Below are positions 23,290-35,720 of a stretch of 64,000 bases of DNA, piece by piece. The stretch is from Brachypterus glaber (Eukaryota; Arthropoda; Insecta; Coleoptera; Kateretidae), in NCBI GenBank assembly GCA_958510825.1, contig OY294047.1:35871747-35935746 (forward strand). Reading direction: 5' to 3'. Position numbers and translations under genes: made by a program. The notes below the pieces were generated by a model, which saw nothing but the letters and a program-made list of their open reading frames with translations, did not search any database and had not been told where the DNA came from. Every line of letters starts with the position of its first letter. Within the stretch, counting starts at the first letter, position 1.

Positions 23290-23680
23290 CTAATAATAAT
23301 AATAATAATATTTATTGTTTCAAAATGTTGTTACATATATAAAATAATTCACAACAGAAAAAAAAACAAACTGTCAGATACTAAAAAATCTCGGTACATA
23401 TAAAGATGATAACTCGGTACCTACAATACCTACAATCTAAAATTTAAAAAATTTAAAGACTTTAAACCTATTTTTATTCTTAATAAAATCTGGTTTGGAC
23501 TTTTGAAAAAGGTTAGTGCTGAGTAGAACCAGCCCTTTTTAGAAGTGACTAACCGATGTCTAATAGTTTTGGCCGTGTCGCACACAGTATTTTTAAGATG
23601 GCCATGATAAAAGTAATGCGCTAAAATTAAGAACCAAAATAATTTCCAATTGTTTTCAAGGTTATGTTTCAAGGTTATTA
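23290..23680 (-). repeat. Possible LINE 3' UTR with (TAA)n tail, antisense
   Basis: Read on the minus strand, the block ends AACAATAAATATTATTATTA, like the LINE tails elsewhere in the window. The open frame above it (ending SLNFLNFRL) has no motif that I can name, so the call rests on the tail. Confidence 0.4.
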
Positions 23681-23681
23681 T

Positions 23682-23936
23682 GGGAGGATTGGTGTAGTGG
23701 TCTACCGCGTCTGTACATGACAAGCCTACTACAACTAGCGTGAGTTCGATTCTCACTGGAGCCGATTTGCCTTTTTCGGTTAATTAATAATTGAAACTTG
23801 GCGAAGGCGTAAGTGAAGCGGACACTCCCTATAACAACTGCTTCGAACGTCAGTATAAGCCGGTGGTTCCCTCTAGGGGATGCTTAATTAAGTAGAATAG
23901 TACGAGGTTAAACAAACATGTAATGTAATGTAATAT
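23682..23936 (+). mobile_element. tRNA-derived SINE, copy 1
   Basis: The tRNA-like head has an A-box-like GGTGTAGTGGTC and a B box GAGTTCGATTCTC. It is followed by a tRNA-unrelated body (GCCGGTGGTTCCCTCTAGGG, then GATGCTTAATTAAG and TACGAGGTTAAAC) and an (ATGTA)n tail. The same body occurs at 25262 and 48842. It would be transcribed by RNA polymerase III from the internal boxes and moved by a LINE. No TSD was confirmed. Confidence 0.75.
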
Positions 23937-24734
23937 ATCTGTCAAGTTTCTGTCATTAACAAATATGGATTGAACGTAAATTTGCCTACTAATAGATAAA
24001 CCTAAAGTTTTTTTTTCGTACGGAGACGTTTTTTGTTTTACTGTTAGTACATTCGTATGAAATCGACACCTTTCTCTAAACAAATTAGTACCGAATAAAT
24101 ATACTTTTCCTACGACCCAGTTAGTGGTTAGTGCTTAATTCCCACCCGTTGCCTATGACAACGGTTGGGAAGTGACAATCAGCTGATTTTACATATCTGC
24201 TGTCAAAAAATGAGTAAAAGTCAAACACATAACCTCAAATTGACAAATTAATTTTAAGACAATTATTTTGTTTTTTGGATGTTTAGAAAAAAAAAGTCCA
24301 ACCATTTTCAGTTCGCGTACTCGGTGCGTAATATACTATTGGAGTTTGACTTCATTTTGTATGTGTACTTTTGAGTATGGTCATCTAAAACAGAGTTTTT
24401 TGATAACTTGATTGCGTTTCTGAGACACAATTAGAAAAATAACATTTCGCACTCAACTCTACAGCGCCAAGTTGCCTTCGATAACATTTAAAATTTATCG
24501 CCCTTGTAATGATGTCACTATCGTTCCGCTGGCCCACATGCCGCCTAACCACGTTCGCCCGCCACAGAATGACATAATTTTTGCAAATAGCCTTCCTTTG
24601 CTCTATTTAATTGTGCACTTTTCGGCTCGCTCGCTGCTAAGTTGAATGAACTGCATTTAAAAATAAAGATGGGTGCAAATTTCTTTAGTTTAAGATTTCA
24701 CTTCTGTCTGGTTTTTGGGGTCGACAAAACTGAT
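23937..24734. other. Unassigned DNA
   Basis: Nothing recognised. 24480-24660 is somewhat GC-richer, without an ORF. Confidence 0.4.
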
Positions 24735-24895
24735 AGTAATATTTTTTTTAACTCGACCCTCGTGGGCGAGGGGTAATTTTCGTTAAAATTTGTATATTAA
24801 GGTTTTTGGGGTTGCTAAAAGTGAATCTAATAATAATAAAAAAAAACATTTCACGCGCGAGGTGGAAAAATGGAAAAGCTTTTTTACTGGGCTTT
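24735..24895 (+). repeat. Family X repeat fragment
   Basis: TCGACCCTCGTGGGCGAGGG, then AGGTTTTTGGGGTTGC and the end signature TTTTTTACTGGGC match the 17480 and 54620 copies. Confidence 0.55.
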
Positions 24896-25261
24896 TTGTG
24901 TGTATTTTTTAGATGCATTTTCTTGCAGTGTACTGCAAAAAATACGTTTTAAGAAGGATATCGTTTTAAAGGCGAGTTTTGGGCTAAATAAGAACAATAT
25001 GTTTTTGTTTAAAAAAAGTGCAAATTAATGAAAAGACAAGATGAAAAACGGTTAACTAAGTTTATTTCTTAAAAAAAACAAACATTTTTTTTATTAAAAA
25101 TTCATTAAAAATCGTAAATATGACAACAATGCACCATTCATCGTGATAAACTAAATGCTTTATCATCTTGAAAAAAAGTGATATTTTTTTGTTTATCTGA
25201 ACATCAACAAACATTTGGAATATATAATATAAATACTGTTCAATATTAAATTAATGTATCT
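24896..25261. other. Unassigned AT-rich DNA
   Basis: Nothing recognised. Confidence 0.4.
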
Positions 25262-25385
25262 AATTGGTTCGAAAGTCAATTAAAGCCGGTGGTTCCCTCT
25301 ACTACTAGCCCACACAAGTCTTGGACTTAGGGGATGCTTAATTAAGTAGAATAGTACGAGGTTAAACAAAATGTAAATGTAAATT
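25262..25385 (+). mobile_element. tRNA-derived SINE, 5'-truncated copy
   Basis: Contains only the body, GGTTCGAAAGTCAATTAAAG through TACGAGGTTAAAC, and an ATGTAA tail. It is nearly identical to the 3' half of the copy at 48842, including the ACTACTAGCCCACACAAGTC insert that the 23682 copy lacks. Confidence 0.7.
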
Positions 25386-25839
25386 AAAACTACATCTTAA
25401 AAGTCTCTTAAAACTTTTTCATGGAAATAAAGTTATTTAACACGTTGAAATCCACATTAAATTACTAGTCTGGGGTCACACTGTCGCATAGGACTGCAGG
25501 CTTTAGGTTACTATACAATAACGTTGGATTGAAGTATTGGTATAAATACCTCAAAAAAAAAAAAACTCGATAATCACTGAAAAACTAGTCTGATAAGTCT
25601 AACCTAATTACACATTGTATATTTTATATCATGTTAAAGCCGTAAAAATTAACAACATAACAACAAAATATTTTAATTTTACAGTCAAGCGCAGTAAACA
25701 AAACACTATACACTAAGCGCTGGGCCCCAAAATAGATCTTAATGTGCAAAGTTATTATTTTGACATGACATGAGACTTGACATTTGCACTATCGCAATGT
25801 TGCCAAATCATGCATTGACATATGTAAAAATTCGTATTT
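25386..25839. other. Unassigned AT-rich DNA
   Basis: Nothing recognised. Confidence 0.4.
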
Positions 25840-26166
25840 AATAGTTATTTATGGTACTAGTGGGTAAAGTAAGATATTGCCCATGAGAAAATTAACCTGC
25901 AAGGCGTCAGCCAAGCAGGTTAATTTTCGAGAGGGCAATATCGGTTTACCCATACAAGGTTTTATCCAATAAATAGCTTAGGAATTCATATTTTTATTAA
26001 AAATTTTAATGACATTTACAAGAAAATAATTTGACAAGTGACAGTTGAGTGTGTAAAATAAATAATTATCCACTCAATAAAGTAAAAGCCACGTGGGAGT
26101 TATTATTGAGTTTATCTATTTAAAATAAAGCTGGTAATTGTCTTATTATCTGTATGTATTGGATAA
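25840..26166 (-). mobile_element. Hairpin MITE S, copy C (full hairpin tip)
   Basis: Inverse orientation: AATAGTTATTTATGG at the left and TGTATTGGATAA at the right. The tip ACCTGCAAGGCGTCAGCCAA then GCAGG is complete. A few bases are missing near GGTTTACCCATACAAGG compared with copies A and B. Confidence 0.75.
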
Positions 26167-26577
26167 AATAATTAATTCAAGTATGTTCCGGGATATGAAA
26201 AGGGATGAAATTTTGGCTTATTTTTTATGCATCTATAAGCATGTAAAATCTTATCGTTGAAGGCCCAAAATACGATACCCTCCTATATAGTATAGTTGTA
26301 AATTTTAGTTTACTACATTGTTATTTTGGATGCATTGTTGTGAATGTTTATTTGACCACAGTCAACATCGCTTTTCTTCCCATCTCTAAGTTTACTCGTA
26401 AAATTTGGCATTGAATGCGGTTTTTTAAGCCGCAAAGTTGATTGTATGACTTACATTGTATGCGAAGTTCGTGAGAGTAAATTTAAGCGGGTTTTAAGAA
26501 TGTTTATTCATTCACAGCTCTCTTGAAAATAAATACCATCCTAAAGAGGCCCGGAAGACAGTCTTTTCGGATAATAC

Positions 26578-27333
26578 GTCCCCTAAAATTAAGATTAATT
26601 TTCAGTCGATAAAAACAAAACTTTGTTAATTTAAATAGTTTTACATTGGCTATAAAATGGCGGTTTATTTTTTGTTTGTTTTACTTCCGGTTTCGTCGGA
26701 AATTACCTCAACTTTTAATTTTTAAATTGAACACCCTGTATATTTTTACATATTTTGATTCAGAATTAAATTATCATTTGTCAGGTCTTGAAAGAACATG
26801 TAATTTTTTATTTTAATTTTAAATTTAGTTAGCTTTGAAATATGTAAAATTAATCTGGACTTTCCTTAGGAAAAATATGAAACAACGTTTTATTTAATTG
26901 TTAACCAATTTGGAGCTCTTTAAAACTAGGCAAATCATTTTTTTTGTCAATAAAACGCATTTTTTTAATGGCCCCGTAGTACCATTAAATCACATATTTT
27001 TTTCTTAAAAGACTGGTACCAATATCATTGTATTTTAATCAAAATTTATGGGCCAAACATGACTATTAACATTTATTTAAAAATGACATGTTCTGTCAAA
27101 AATTGACAAATAATACACGGTTGTACCCAGAATTTAATTCTGAATCAAAATATATACAAATATAAGGTTGTTCCATTTAAAAATCCAAAGTTGAGGTCAT
27201 TTACGGCGAAACCAAAAGTGAAACAAAAAAAAAACAAAATAAATCGGCTATTTTATAGCCAATGCAAAACTATATAAATCACAAAAGTTTTGTTTTTATC
27301 GAATGAAAATTTATCTTAATTTTAGGGGTGAAC
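26578..27333. repeat. 756-bp inverted repeat (fold-back)
   Basis: CCCCTAAAATTAAGATTAAT on the left and its complement near 27310-27330 form the outer edges. Inner parts also pair (TGGCTATAAAATGGC with GCTATTTTATAGCCA). ACACCCTGTATATTT, the end signature of TA-flanked P elements, lies inside the left arm, so the arms are inverted element ends plus flank. There is no ORF. Confidence 0.65.
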
Positions 27334-27597
27334 ATAAATAAAACTTACCTGGTGTATATTACTGCGTGTAATGCGTATACGTATACGTGTAATGCAAAAA
27401 AAGTTTTGCTGGTAGATCAATTTCTAAGTAGACTTTATATTAGATAACTATAGCCTGTTTATTTCTACCATATCTGGCAAGACGAATAGGCTACCTGCTC
27501 TAATATGAAAATGAACAACACCATTTTTTCGCATAGTATAAATTGCAGTATCACCTACGAATCGTAGGTGTATGTCAAGATTGTGAACAAAAACACA

Positions 27598-28633
27598 GGC
27601 CCACAAAAAAAATTAAATTATTTATTATAAACCAGACCATATTTACATCGGCACTTAGTGCTACTAAGAGTGCAGATGTATTGAAATCTTCGCCGAAAAG
27701 TCAAAATCTTTGATCATGCTTTTTTACATTACTCGACGTTTTAGACCTTTCTGAGTCGAAATCAGTAAAAAAAAATGTTTCGTCCGTCTGTCTGTAAACT
27801 CGATAACTCCATTTCTAAATAAGATATCGACAAGTGGTTTTTTGCATATTGTTTTTTATTGTATTTCTAAGAGCTGATTAGATTTTGGGGATAAACGATT
27901 GGGGGTAAGAATGGGGTAAAACTCCTATTTTTAGCGTTTTTTGTTTATAATTAAGGCAATATTATTTCATAACACCAATATGACCCAACAAAATTTTAAA
28001 ATGAAAAATGTTGAGGTCTCACCCCCCAAATTTGTTCACTGGAGTAAGAGTATCATCCCTGATTTTTTTCATAATTTTTGAAAAAATGTATTTTAAAATT
28101 TTGGTGGGTCATATTGGTATTAAAATTTCCGACACAACGCACTTAAAATTCATGTAGCGCCACTTCTAGAAGCTCCCCGTTAAAATTTAAAAACAAAATA
28201 CATCCAGATAAATACAGAATGTTTTAATTCCCATTACGTTGAAAAAAATCCATCTTTTAAAAACTTGACAGCAAAAAAAATAGGGGTCGATATTTAAAAA
28301 AATCTTCCAAAGTCTTAAAAGCATATCCTTTTTTTATAAGTGACCCGAATTTGATTAAAAAATATTCATAAAAGCAAATTCTACAGTCATTTAAAAAAAT
28401 GTGTTTTGTTTTACTAAAACACCCTGTATATAAACTGTGCGGTCCTAGCCCAAATCTGGAAAAAGATTCAGAATCAGGAGAAAAAATGCTTTAAGATAGG
28501 TTATATCAGAAAAGTTGCCTTACACCCGAAAGGATACAAGAAGGCGTATGGATTAAGTATGTCGGAAAAAAAGTATGCTTCAAAAATTTCATTTTGCGGG
28601 ATATTGTAGTAATTGAACTTTTTTTTGTGGGCC
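27598..28633. mobile_element. Possible TIR element with GGCCCACAAAAAAAA ends
   Basis: GGCCCACAAAAAAAATTAAA at the left is matched by the complement of GAACTTTTTTTTGTGGGCC at the right. The flanks do not show a TSD and the poly-A part could inflate the match. The middle includes a half P element ending ACACCCTGTATAT near 28430. No transposase was seen. Confidence 0.35.
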
Positions 28634-28959
28634 GGTATAATTTTTATATATTACTTAGGCATGCTTTAATTCCTGTTAATTAAGGCCTATCCAGAAGCTT
28701 GCATAAGAACATAAAACATAAGAATGCAATGCCGTTATTGGTGTACAAGATACATGGCGGCACATCAAGCCAATCACGGCATCGCATTGTTATATACTAT
28801 GTCGTTATGCAAGCCTGTGGATATGCTCTAAGCTGTAAAGTGTTTATTCAGTGTTAAATTTATGCACGGGAATAATCGATAATAAACCCATTTACCTGTT
28901 TTAAATAAAGTCTAAAGAAACTTGAATTATTTATACCAACTAAAACATTTTTTTCTACG
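28634..28959. other. Unassigned DNA
   Basis: Nothing recognised. Confidence 0.4.
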
Positions 28960-29530
28960 ACTGCTTTAGAATGTAAGCAAATACACACACTTTTCAAACA
29001 CAGAATGAATCCATTCTAGCTCTAGATACGGTATGAATATTTCGTATCAAGTGTTAGAATGAGAACATTTAGTGCCATCTTTTGTTATGAAAGTAAAGAA
29101 AACTTTAGCAAAATTAGCAAAAATACATATATTTTACCATGAAAAATTGAATAATTTAATGCAATTTAAAGTTTTGCGTTAAAACTACATAAAGTTTATT
29201 AGTTTTTCTTAATATTTGACCAGTTTTTTATCAGTTTAGTTCAAAAAATTAAAACTGCTCCATCTATTGTTAAATGTTTAAACCTGATATCTGTCACAGC
29301 AATCTGACATAACCTTCAATTTTTGCATTATAATTTGTAAATATGTGCTAAAATTAAATAAAAATCTTTTTTAAGTACTGATTTGATAAAATTATTAAAT
29401 AACATTAAATGCTTTATTTGAAAATATGTTTTTTGTTGCATTTACAATGTCGAGTCACAAAAAAAATTGTTTTTAACCTTGTCCGCAGTTTAAAGCCATA
29501 CAGTGTTTCATATTTGCAGTCGAAGAAAAA
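28960..29530 (+). repeat. Dispersed repeat R2, copy 2
   Basis: Second copy of the 22355-22918 block, in the same orientation and also followed at once by an H1 hairpin. Confidence 0.7.
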
Positions 29531-29663
29531 GTATAGTCTACAACACGTATGGAATAGTCATTCTGCGCTCGCGGGACCGTCATACTCGCCTGTAGGCTCG
29601 TATGACAAACTTTCCGCTCGCGCGGAATATTGTCTATTCCATACTAGTTATAGACTATACTAT
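29531..29663. repeat. Hairpin repeat H1, copy 3 (full tip)
   Basis: As the copy at 22919. Its GC tip ATTCTGCGCTCGCGGGACCG pairs with CCGCTCGCGCGGAAT. The H2 hairpin follows at 29823-29890. Confidence 0.7.
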
Positions 29664-29822
29664 TCTTTTGAATACTATCGCTGTAGTACTTATTATACCT
29701 ACATCCAATATATTATTAAAATTTTAACTTTGAAAAGTAAAGTGAATTAGCATAAAAATAACCGCAATTATAATAGTTGCATTACGCTAGTTATCGTGAT
29801 TTGTTGCAAGTCTATTATAAAA

Positions 29823-29890
29823 ACAAGCCGTGAAGATATGTAATGCTACGCATTCCATTATATACTGTTCACAGTAAATGGTATATCGCA
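29823..29890. repeat. Short hairpin repeat H2, copy 2
   Basis: GCCGTGAAGATATGTAATGC onward, almost identical to 797-868. Confidence 0.55.
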
Positions 29891-29894
29891 TTTT

Positions 29895-30495
29895 TCCAAA
29901 AAAATTATATATTGTTTTACTAAGAGGAAAAGTAAAGCTTTTTTTACTAGTCTGTAGAATTTACGGACGACGCGAAGCGGAGTCCGGAAACTACAGACGA
30001 GTAAAAAAAGCACTTTTCCTCTGGGTGAAACATATTTTTTTTTCTTCAAGCATCCTATAAATTTGTTTTTAAATATTAATTTTTGAATTTAATTTATTCA
30101 GTAATAAAGTATGTTTTTTTTTTAAATTAAACCTTCCTTACCTCATTTTAAATTTTTTTCGTAGGCTAAATCGTACACTTTTCGCGATTTCGATGGTAAC
30201 TTGTCTAATGTAGCATTTGCAATTTCGGAGAGATTTGTAGGTGTATAAACCATATATTCTGCTTCAATCATTTTTAATCAATTTCACACAAGGGTTTTGC
30301 ATAGAATCTCGAGTCAACCACCTGTTTACATAATAAACAAACAAGTTTGAAGTCAAAGAGTGCTGCCGCCAGTGGTGGTTATGCTAACTTTTTTTTACCG
30401 CGTACATCAATGAACTCATTTTTTTACTGTAAAAAAATAGACCACTTCTAACTAGTGTGTTCAGTTATAAAATATGAACATTTTAGTAGTCTTGA
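29895..30495 (-). mobile_element. Hairpin-ended element Y, copy 1
   Basis: About 600 bp, inverse of 54009-54621. It has a long hairpin at 29922-30024 (GAGGAAAAGTAAAGC pairing with GCACTTTTCCTC, and CTGTAGAATTTACGGAC with GTCCGGAAACTACAG), an inner boundary TTTTTTCTTCAAGC, and a short reading frame at 30143-30271. The 54-kb copy sits inside another repeat, which fixes the element limits. Confidence 0.65.
30143..30271 (-). pseudogene. Truncated element-Y ORF, copy 1 (42 codons)
   Basis: It starts MIEAEYMVYTPTNLSEIANA and goes on TLDKLPSKSRKVYDLAYEKN to an early stop. The other copy (54263-54427) differs at a few residues and runs 12 codons longer. Mostly amino-acid-level conservation between two copies suggests a real coding start of an autonomous parent. 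LPSKSRKxYDxAYEKF-type sequence recalls the N-terminal region of insect tyrosine-recombinase-like proteins (memory-based, weak). Confidence 0.45.
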
Positions 30496-32041
30496 AGAAA
30501 AAAATACTTTTCAAAAAAAAAATATATAAAAAAGCTTAAAATTAACAAGTTATAGTTAGCGGGCCAAAAAAAAATTTTGGCCCTAGACCACAAGGTCCAA
30601 CTTTTCGCCCGCAAAACATAAACAAAAAGTGACGCTTTTGGAATTAATCGAATAAAAACTATCGTATAATACTCTTCCAGCTCGAGAGCTGTAAGGAGTA
30701 ATCTCGTGAAATCACCGTTAAAAAAATAATAGTCGTTAATAAATCAACGGAAGTACACTTATTACTTAGACTAAAAGTATGTTTAGAAAGGTAATTATTA
30801 TCTATTAACTGTACCGGTAACCATTAAAATGTCAATTTACTATTATTAAACTGTTAAGATTGTGGAAACAGAACATACTCAAAGTTTATACATGCAATTT
30901 AGAATAAATTGCAAATGTACACTAACTATGCAGCCTAGGGCATTTAAAAAAACACATTTTTTTTAATTTTACTCAAGTCCCGCTTAATTTTTAAATGAGT
31001 TAGGTGCATTCCAAATTTAGTTTGTTTGAGCTAAAATTTGGCAGATTTTTTGTATTTTGTATACCAGATATATTTAAAAAAAAAAATATTTTTTTTACAA
31101 TTTTCAAATGAAGTGGCCACCTAGAAATGTTAATTTATTAGCTATTAGGTTACTTACTTTTTTATTAGTACACCATACCATACCGGTAAAAATGGCATTG
31201 TCGAAAGAATTCATAAGAGTGTCATTTCAGAAGACACTTAATAATGAACCTTCAAAAGTCCAAACCAAATGTTAAATTGAGACTTTTTCGTAAAATACAC
31301 AAAGAATAAAAAGTTTTAACTTAAAAAATTCGCTAGGTAGTGTTTTTCTCTAATAAAAAAAGACAGAAAGACAGGTTAAAAGTTACCTATAGGTACCTAA
31401 ATTAAATTTATATAGAAAGGTATATCTATTAATAACTATTTGTTTTTCTTGCAACTTATATTGTTTATATAACCAAATTTCAGTTCTCTAGCGAAGTGGG
31501 TCAAAAATCAATCGGCAAATTCCGGAAAGAACATAGCTGAAGTAAATTACTTCACTTGCCCTTCTGTCTGTCTTTCCTGGAATCTGTCGAGTTTTAACAC
31601 ACTAACTTGTACATCTGTTGTCCTCTATCTGTCTGTCCTTCTGTTTTCCCAAGAACTTTTTTCGGTGTACTTTTAACCCACCTCGAATGCACCTAGGGGG
31701 ATAACATTTGGATTGTAGCCCTAATTTTGTTAGCAATGCTGTCATAATATGATGAATATGTATAATATATATATATATATATACATATATTAAAATATGT
31801 CAACTTGACAAAAATTCTAATACTGATTTTTTCGGTAACACAATATTTTTATAAGATTAAAAAAAATCCTTTGCGCACAATGATAACTTGTGACTTTTAA
31901 ATAAATATTTTGTTGTAAAACTGAATATAAAAGGAGTTGCGGTGTAGTGACACAATCATGATGATCCTAACCTAACCTAACATTGTTTTACTTGACCTAT
32001 GAGATTAGCAGTAATTTACATTCTTTATTATTCTGCTATTA
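30496..32041. other. Unassigned AT-rich DNA with a (TA)n tract
   Basis: TA dinucleotide run at about 31766-31785. 30900-31130 shares ATTTGGCAGATTTTTTGTAT-like wording with 36760-37140. No gene was found. Confidence 0.4.
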
Positions 32042-32043
32042 TA

Positions 32044-32854
32044 CCGGGTGGCCCATTTAAAGTGTTACAGGTCGATGTCTTAGAAACCGTAATAGATAGG
32101 TTTTTCAAATTTGTTACTAAGCTTCAATATCAAGTGGGGCACCTCGGGGGAACACCTTTTTATCAAAGCAGATTTTTTTTTTACTCAAACCCTTAGGCGG
32201 GGAAGGGGTAACTTTAAAATTTTAAATGTAATGAGTATTTTTTTCTTCAGATTCGAATTCAGCATAAAAAGTTATATAATTAACAAAAAAAGTTTTTTTT
32301 TTCAACTGTCAAATTAGGCTGTTAAAAAATTAGAATAAAAAACACGTCAATGGAAGTTTTACAAGTCGTTATCTCAAAAACCGTACAGATATGTTTTTGA
32401 AATTTTGTAATAAGCTTTAATATTAAGGGTGGCCTTTTTTTATTAAATCACTCTTGTTTTTTACCCACACCCTTGGGCGGGGGAGGGGGTAAGTTTAAAT
32501 TTTTTTTTATATTGAAGCTTATTACCAAATTTCAAAAACATACCTGTTTCGGTTTCGTAGATATCGACTTGTAACACTTTAAATGGCGTGTTTTTTATTC
32601 TAGTTGTTTAACAGCCTAATTTGACAGTCGAAAAAAAACTTTTTTGGTCAATTATATAACTTTATGCTGAATATGAATCTGAAAAAAAAACACCGCCATT
32701 CCAATTAAAATTTTAAAGTTAACCCCTTCCCGCCTAATAGTGTAGGTGAAAAAATCTGCTTTGATAAAAAGATGTCCCCCTTGATATAGTACTTTACTTA
32801 GTACTTACTTAGTACTTAGATATCGACCTGTAATACTTTAAATGAACCACCCGG
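32044..32854. mobile_element. TA-flanked palindromic MITE P2 (811 bp)
   Basis: Ends CCGGGTGGCCCATTTAAAGT and complement (CCACCCGG at 32847-32854), with TA on both sides (32042-32043, 32855-32856). The arms repeat CAGGTCGATGTCTTAGAAAC-type and TTTTTATCAAAGCAGATTT-type sequence in inverted order. It is non-coding, with the same design as P1. Confidence 0.8.
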
Positions 32855-32856
32855 TA

Positions 32857-33972
32857 TATAAAAACAACAATTTACAATTTATGTACTCTCAGTTATTAAT
32901 TATTTTTTTTTATTTTAATAAGCAAACTATTTTTAGAATTTTATAGCCCAGGTTTATGGATATTTATTTGTTATAATTTTTTTATATCCTGGTGTGTATT
33001 TTTTTTAATTATTTAAAAGTACCAATTTTAGGCAAGAAAATAAGTAATTATAATATATTTTTTTAAGTAATAGGTATTTTAAAACTTTGTTAAACTCAAA
33101 TTGTTTTCAAAATAATATTTTAAAAAAATATTATGCATCATAAACTTTGCCACATATGGAAAACTTGGTATAAAGTGGCAAATTTCTTATTTTGCTACCG
33201 TTAGCGAAATGGTATGGAGAGGTTAATACTTTCAGCTCTTAAAATGTTGGCAGGGCGGCATGGGGGGGGGAGTTTTTTTTTATGGAAATCGGGGTCGTGT
33301 GATAGATCATTTTAAAGCAAATAAAATTCTCTATTGTATATGTTTTTTTTATTTTTTTAACATTATTTTAAGATTTTGATTTTTCAATTTTTTGTGCTAC
33401 AGTGCGACAGTCAGCACAATTTTACAAGTTTTTATCTTGGAAGAGCACGAAATGCGTTTTTGTGTACGCCATTACCAACTGAATACAAATACATAATATT
33501 TTCAGGCATCTTTTCGATATAACACTGGCAGTGCCATCTGTGACACAGAGGACGACCTAATAATTTTAAGAGGGGTGGCAATATTAGGAACATGGTAATA
33601 ATTGGCTCACCTACCTTATAATTAAATCAAATTAATGATGGACTTTTTGCTAAAATAAATTCACGTTTCTCAATATGTAAGATTAACTTGATTTAATTTA
33701 AAAAATTTATATCCTATTTACGTAATTCAGTTTAAGGTCTTAGAAACATTTAAATCGACTACACCCTTTCTTACATTCCATGCATTAGCTTAATTACATT
33801 TTATTATGGTCTACCAGCTTGACAATTAGTCAAATTAGACTAAGTAGTGCAAAGAAATAAATCACATAAAACGGACATTTGCATATAAGAAATATGACGT
33901 CAGTAAAGATAAATACTAAAATTTTATTATACTTTCCGTTTACAAGATTTTACTTTGCCTAGACTAGCCATA
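32857..33972. other. Unassigned DNA with a fragment of P3
   Basis: 33215-33385 (CTTTCAGCTCTTAAAATGTT, a GGGGGGGGG run) matches the interior of the element at 33975. The rest is unassigned. Confidence 0.4.
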
Positions 33973-33974
33973 TA

Positions 33975-34664
33975 CAGAGCGGTCCAAAAGTCACCCCCCC
34001 CCCTCTTAACTTTTGAATGAGTTGAGATATCGACTTCAAATTTGGAACACTTAAATGAGACAACCAAAACCCAAACTATTTTTTTGTATACCTAATATTT
34101 TCAGCTCTTAAAATGTGGGCAGGGGCATGGGGGGACATTTTTTTAAATGTAAAGCTTATAAAATTCTCTATTTAAACTAACATTTTTAAATTTTTTTTAA
34201 ATGTTTTTTAAGGTTTTGCTTTTTCAATTTTTTGTGCTATAACATTCGATTTTTTAAGTTTTTTTTTTATAAATTTTTATTATGTCAACTAAAATTAGTT
34301 TAAAAGTATAATTAACATTTTTTATGAGAAATTAGGCATTTTTTAAAAAATATTTGTTTTTTTAGAGGAATTTTGACATTAATACCCATTTTCAACCCCA
34401 TTTTAAACCCAATTTTTTTTTATTTAAAAATATGGAGTTAAATGGAGAATTTTATAAGCTTTAAAATGATGTATTACGCGAACCCCCTTTCCATTTAAAA
34501 AAATGTGCCCCCATGCCCCCCTGACCACATTTTAAGAGCTGAAAGTATTAAATATATGCTAAAAGATAGTTTAAGTTGTCTTATTTAAAAGTTCCAAATT
34601 TGAAGTCGATATCTCAACTGGTTCAAAAGTTAAGAGGGGGGAGGGTGACTTTTAGACAGCTCTG
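33975..34664. mobile_element. TA-flanked palindromic MITE P3 (690 bp)
   Basis: The left end CAGAGCGGTCCAAAAGTCAC and the right end (complement CAGAGCTGTCTAAAAGTCAC) lie beside TA at 33973-33974 and 34665-34666. The arms carry matching C-run/G-run and TTTCAGCTCTTAAAATG blocks. Confidence 0.75.
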
Positions 34665-34666
34665 TA

Positions 34667-35152
34667 TAATAGAACATTACGGCTTGTTCTTTTGTTTCGA
34701 TCTAATTTTACGGTATGATAAGTTTGAACGGAATACAGATTCGCACCCAAAAAAACGATCCCATCTGTCATTCTGATCCAACTTGTGGCCTTACTTTGAG
34801 GAAAAAACGCGACAAGTATCCTTACAATTCGATACCCTAAAAATTTAAATTATTATATAATAAACTGAGTTTAAAAGTTTAACTCTGTATTAATAAATTG
34901 TTTTATATTGATTGAACCAATTTGGTTCATAAAATAATAAACATTTTAATATTAAAACATAAAGTGTAAATGGTATTCCATTATTTAAAATTTAAATAAT
35001 AAAAATATACACCTAATCAAAATAAGTATTGAACGTGGGAGAAATTGATCTATTTGTTATTATACATAGTATTTTACAACTGTTTTATTATATCAAATAA
35101 ATAAATATACGAGTGTACATAACGAATAATATTCAATATTTTCAATATAAAA
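34667..35152. other. Unassigned AT-rich DNA
   Basis: Nothing recognised. Confidence 0.4.
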
Positions 35153-35460
35153 CAGGGCCGTAACTATGGGGGGAGGACAGGGAGGGGCTAAGGCCCCCTG
35201 GCCTTGGTTTGAGTCCCCCCTGGCGTTTTCGCTGAGCCCCCCCTGGTATTTTTTAAGTCACCTACCTTTGGGCACCATTTTTTTTGGACAAAGCTTTTTT
35301 TCTTAAAGGTAATTTTTGGGGCGCCAATTTTTTTTGTAGGGGCGCCAAGTTTTGATTCCGTTAGGGACAAAGCTTTTTTCTTAAAGGTAATTTTTGGGGC
35401 ACCAATTTTACTTTTTTTTCTGTTGGGTTGGCAACATACAAAAGCCTCTCTTGCGTGCAA
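35153..35460. repeat. GC-rich repeat with a ~75-bp internal duplication
   Basis: CTTAAAGGTAATTTTTGGGG occurs twice (about 35304 and 35382), each time preceded by AAAGCTTTTTT. The block opens GGGCCGTAACTATGGGGGG. Its long open frame on the minus strand is repeat-driven (KKIGAPKITFKKK twice) and not a protein that I recognise. Confidence 0.45.
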
Positions 35461-35720
35461 ATGTCAATGTCGATTTAAAGTTTAATTTTTTACAAAATTT
35501 TGTGTTTGGGTTATTTTTTACCGTGTTAAAATTGTGGACTGGTTAATTGCAGTGAAAAAAGAAGAGATGACTGTAAAATATATCAAAATATAATTTGTTA
35601 TTAGAATTATAAACATAGTGTAAACTGTAATGCCAACCCAAAACAAAAATCCCTAAATCAGTCATCAATTTAAATGTAAGTTTTTTAAATTTTAGAGCAA
35701 AATAGAAAAAATTGAATAAA

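Noticed and set aside
23430..23756. 108-codon frame as a gene
   Set aside because: It overlaps the SINE head and a probable LINE 3' UTR ending in TAA triplets.
23682..23760. True tRNA gene
   Set aside because: A and B boxes are present but the sequence does not close an acceptor stem, and it continues into a repeated SINE body.
32235..32260. CTGAAGA on the minus strand as a further hammerhead
   Set aside because: It is followed by a homopolymer-rich stretch without stem II or GAAA in the right place.
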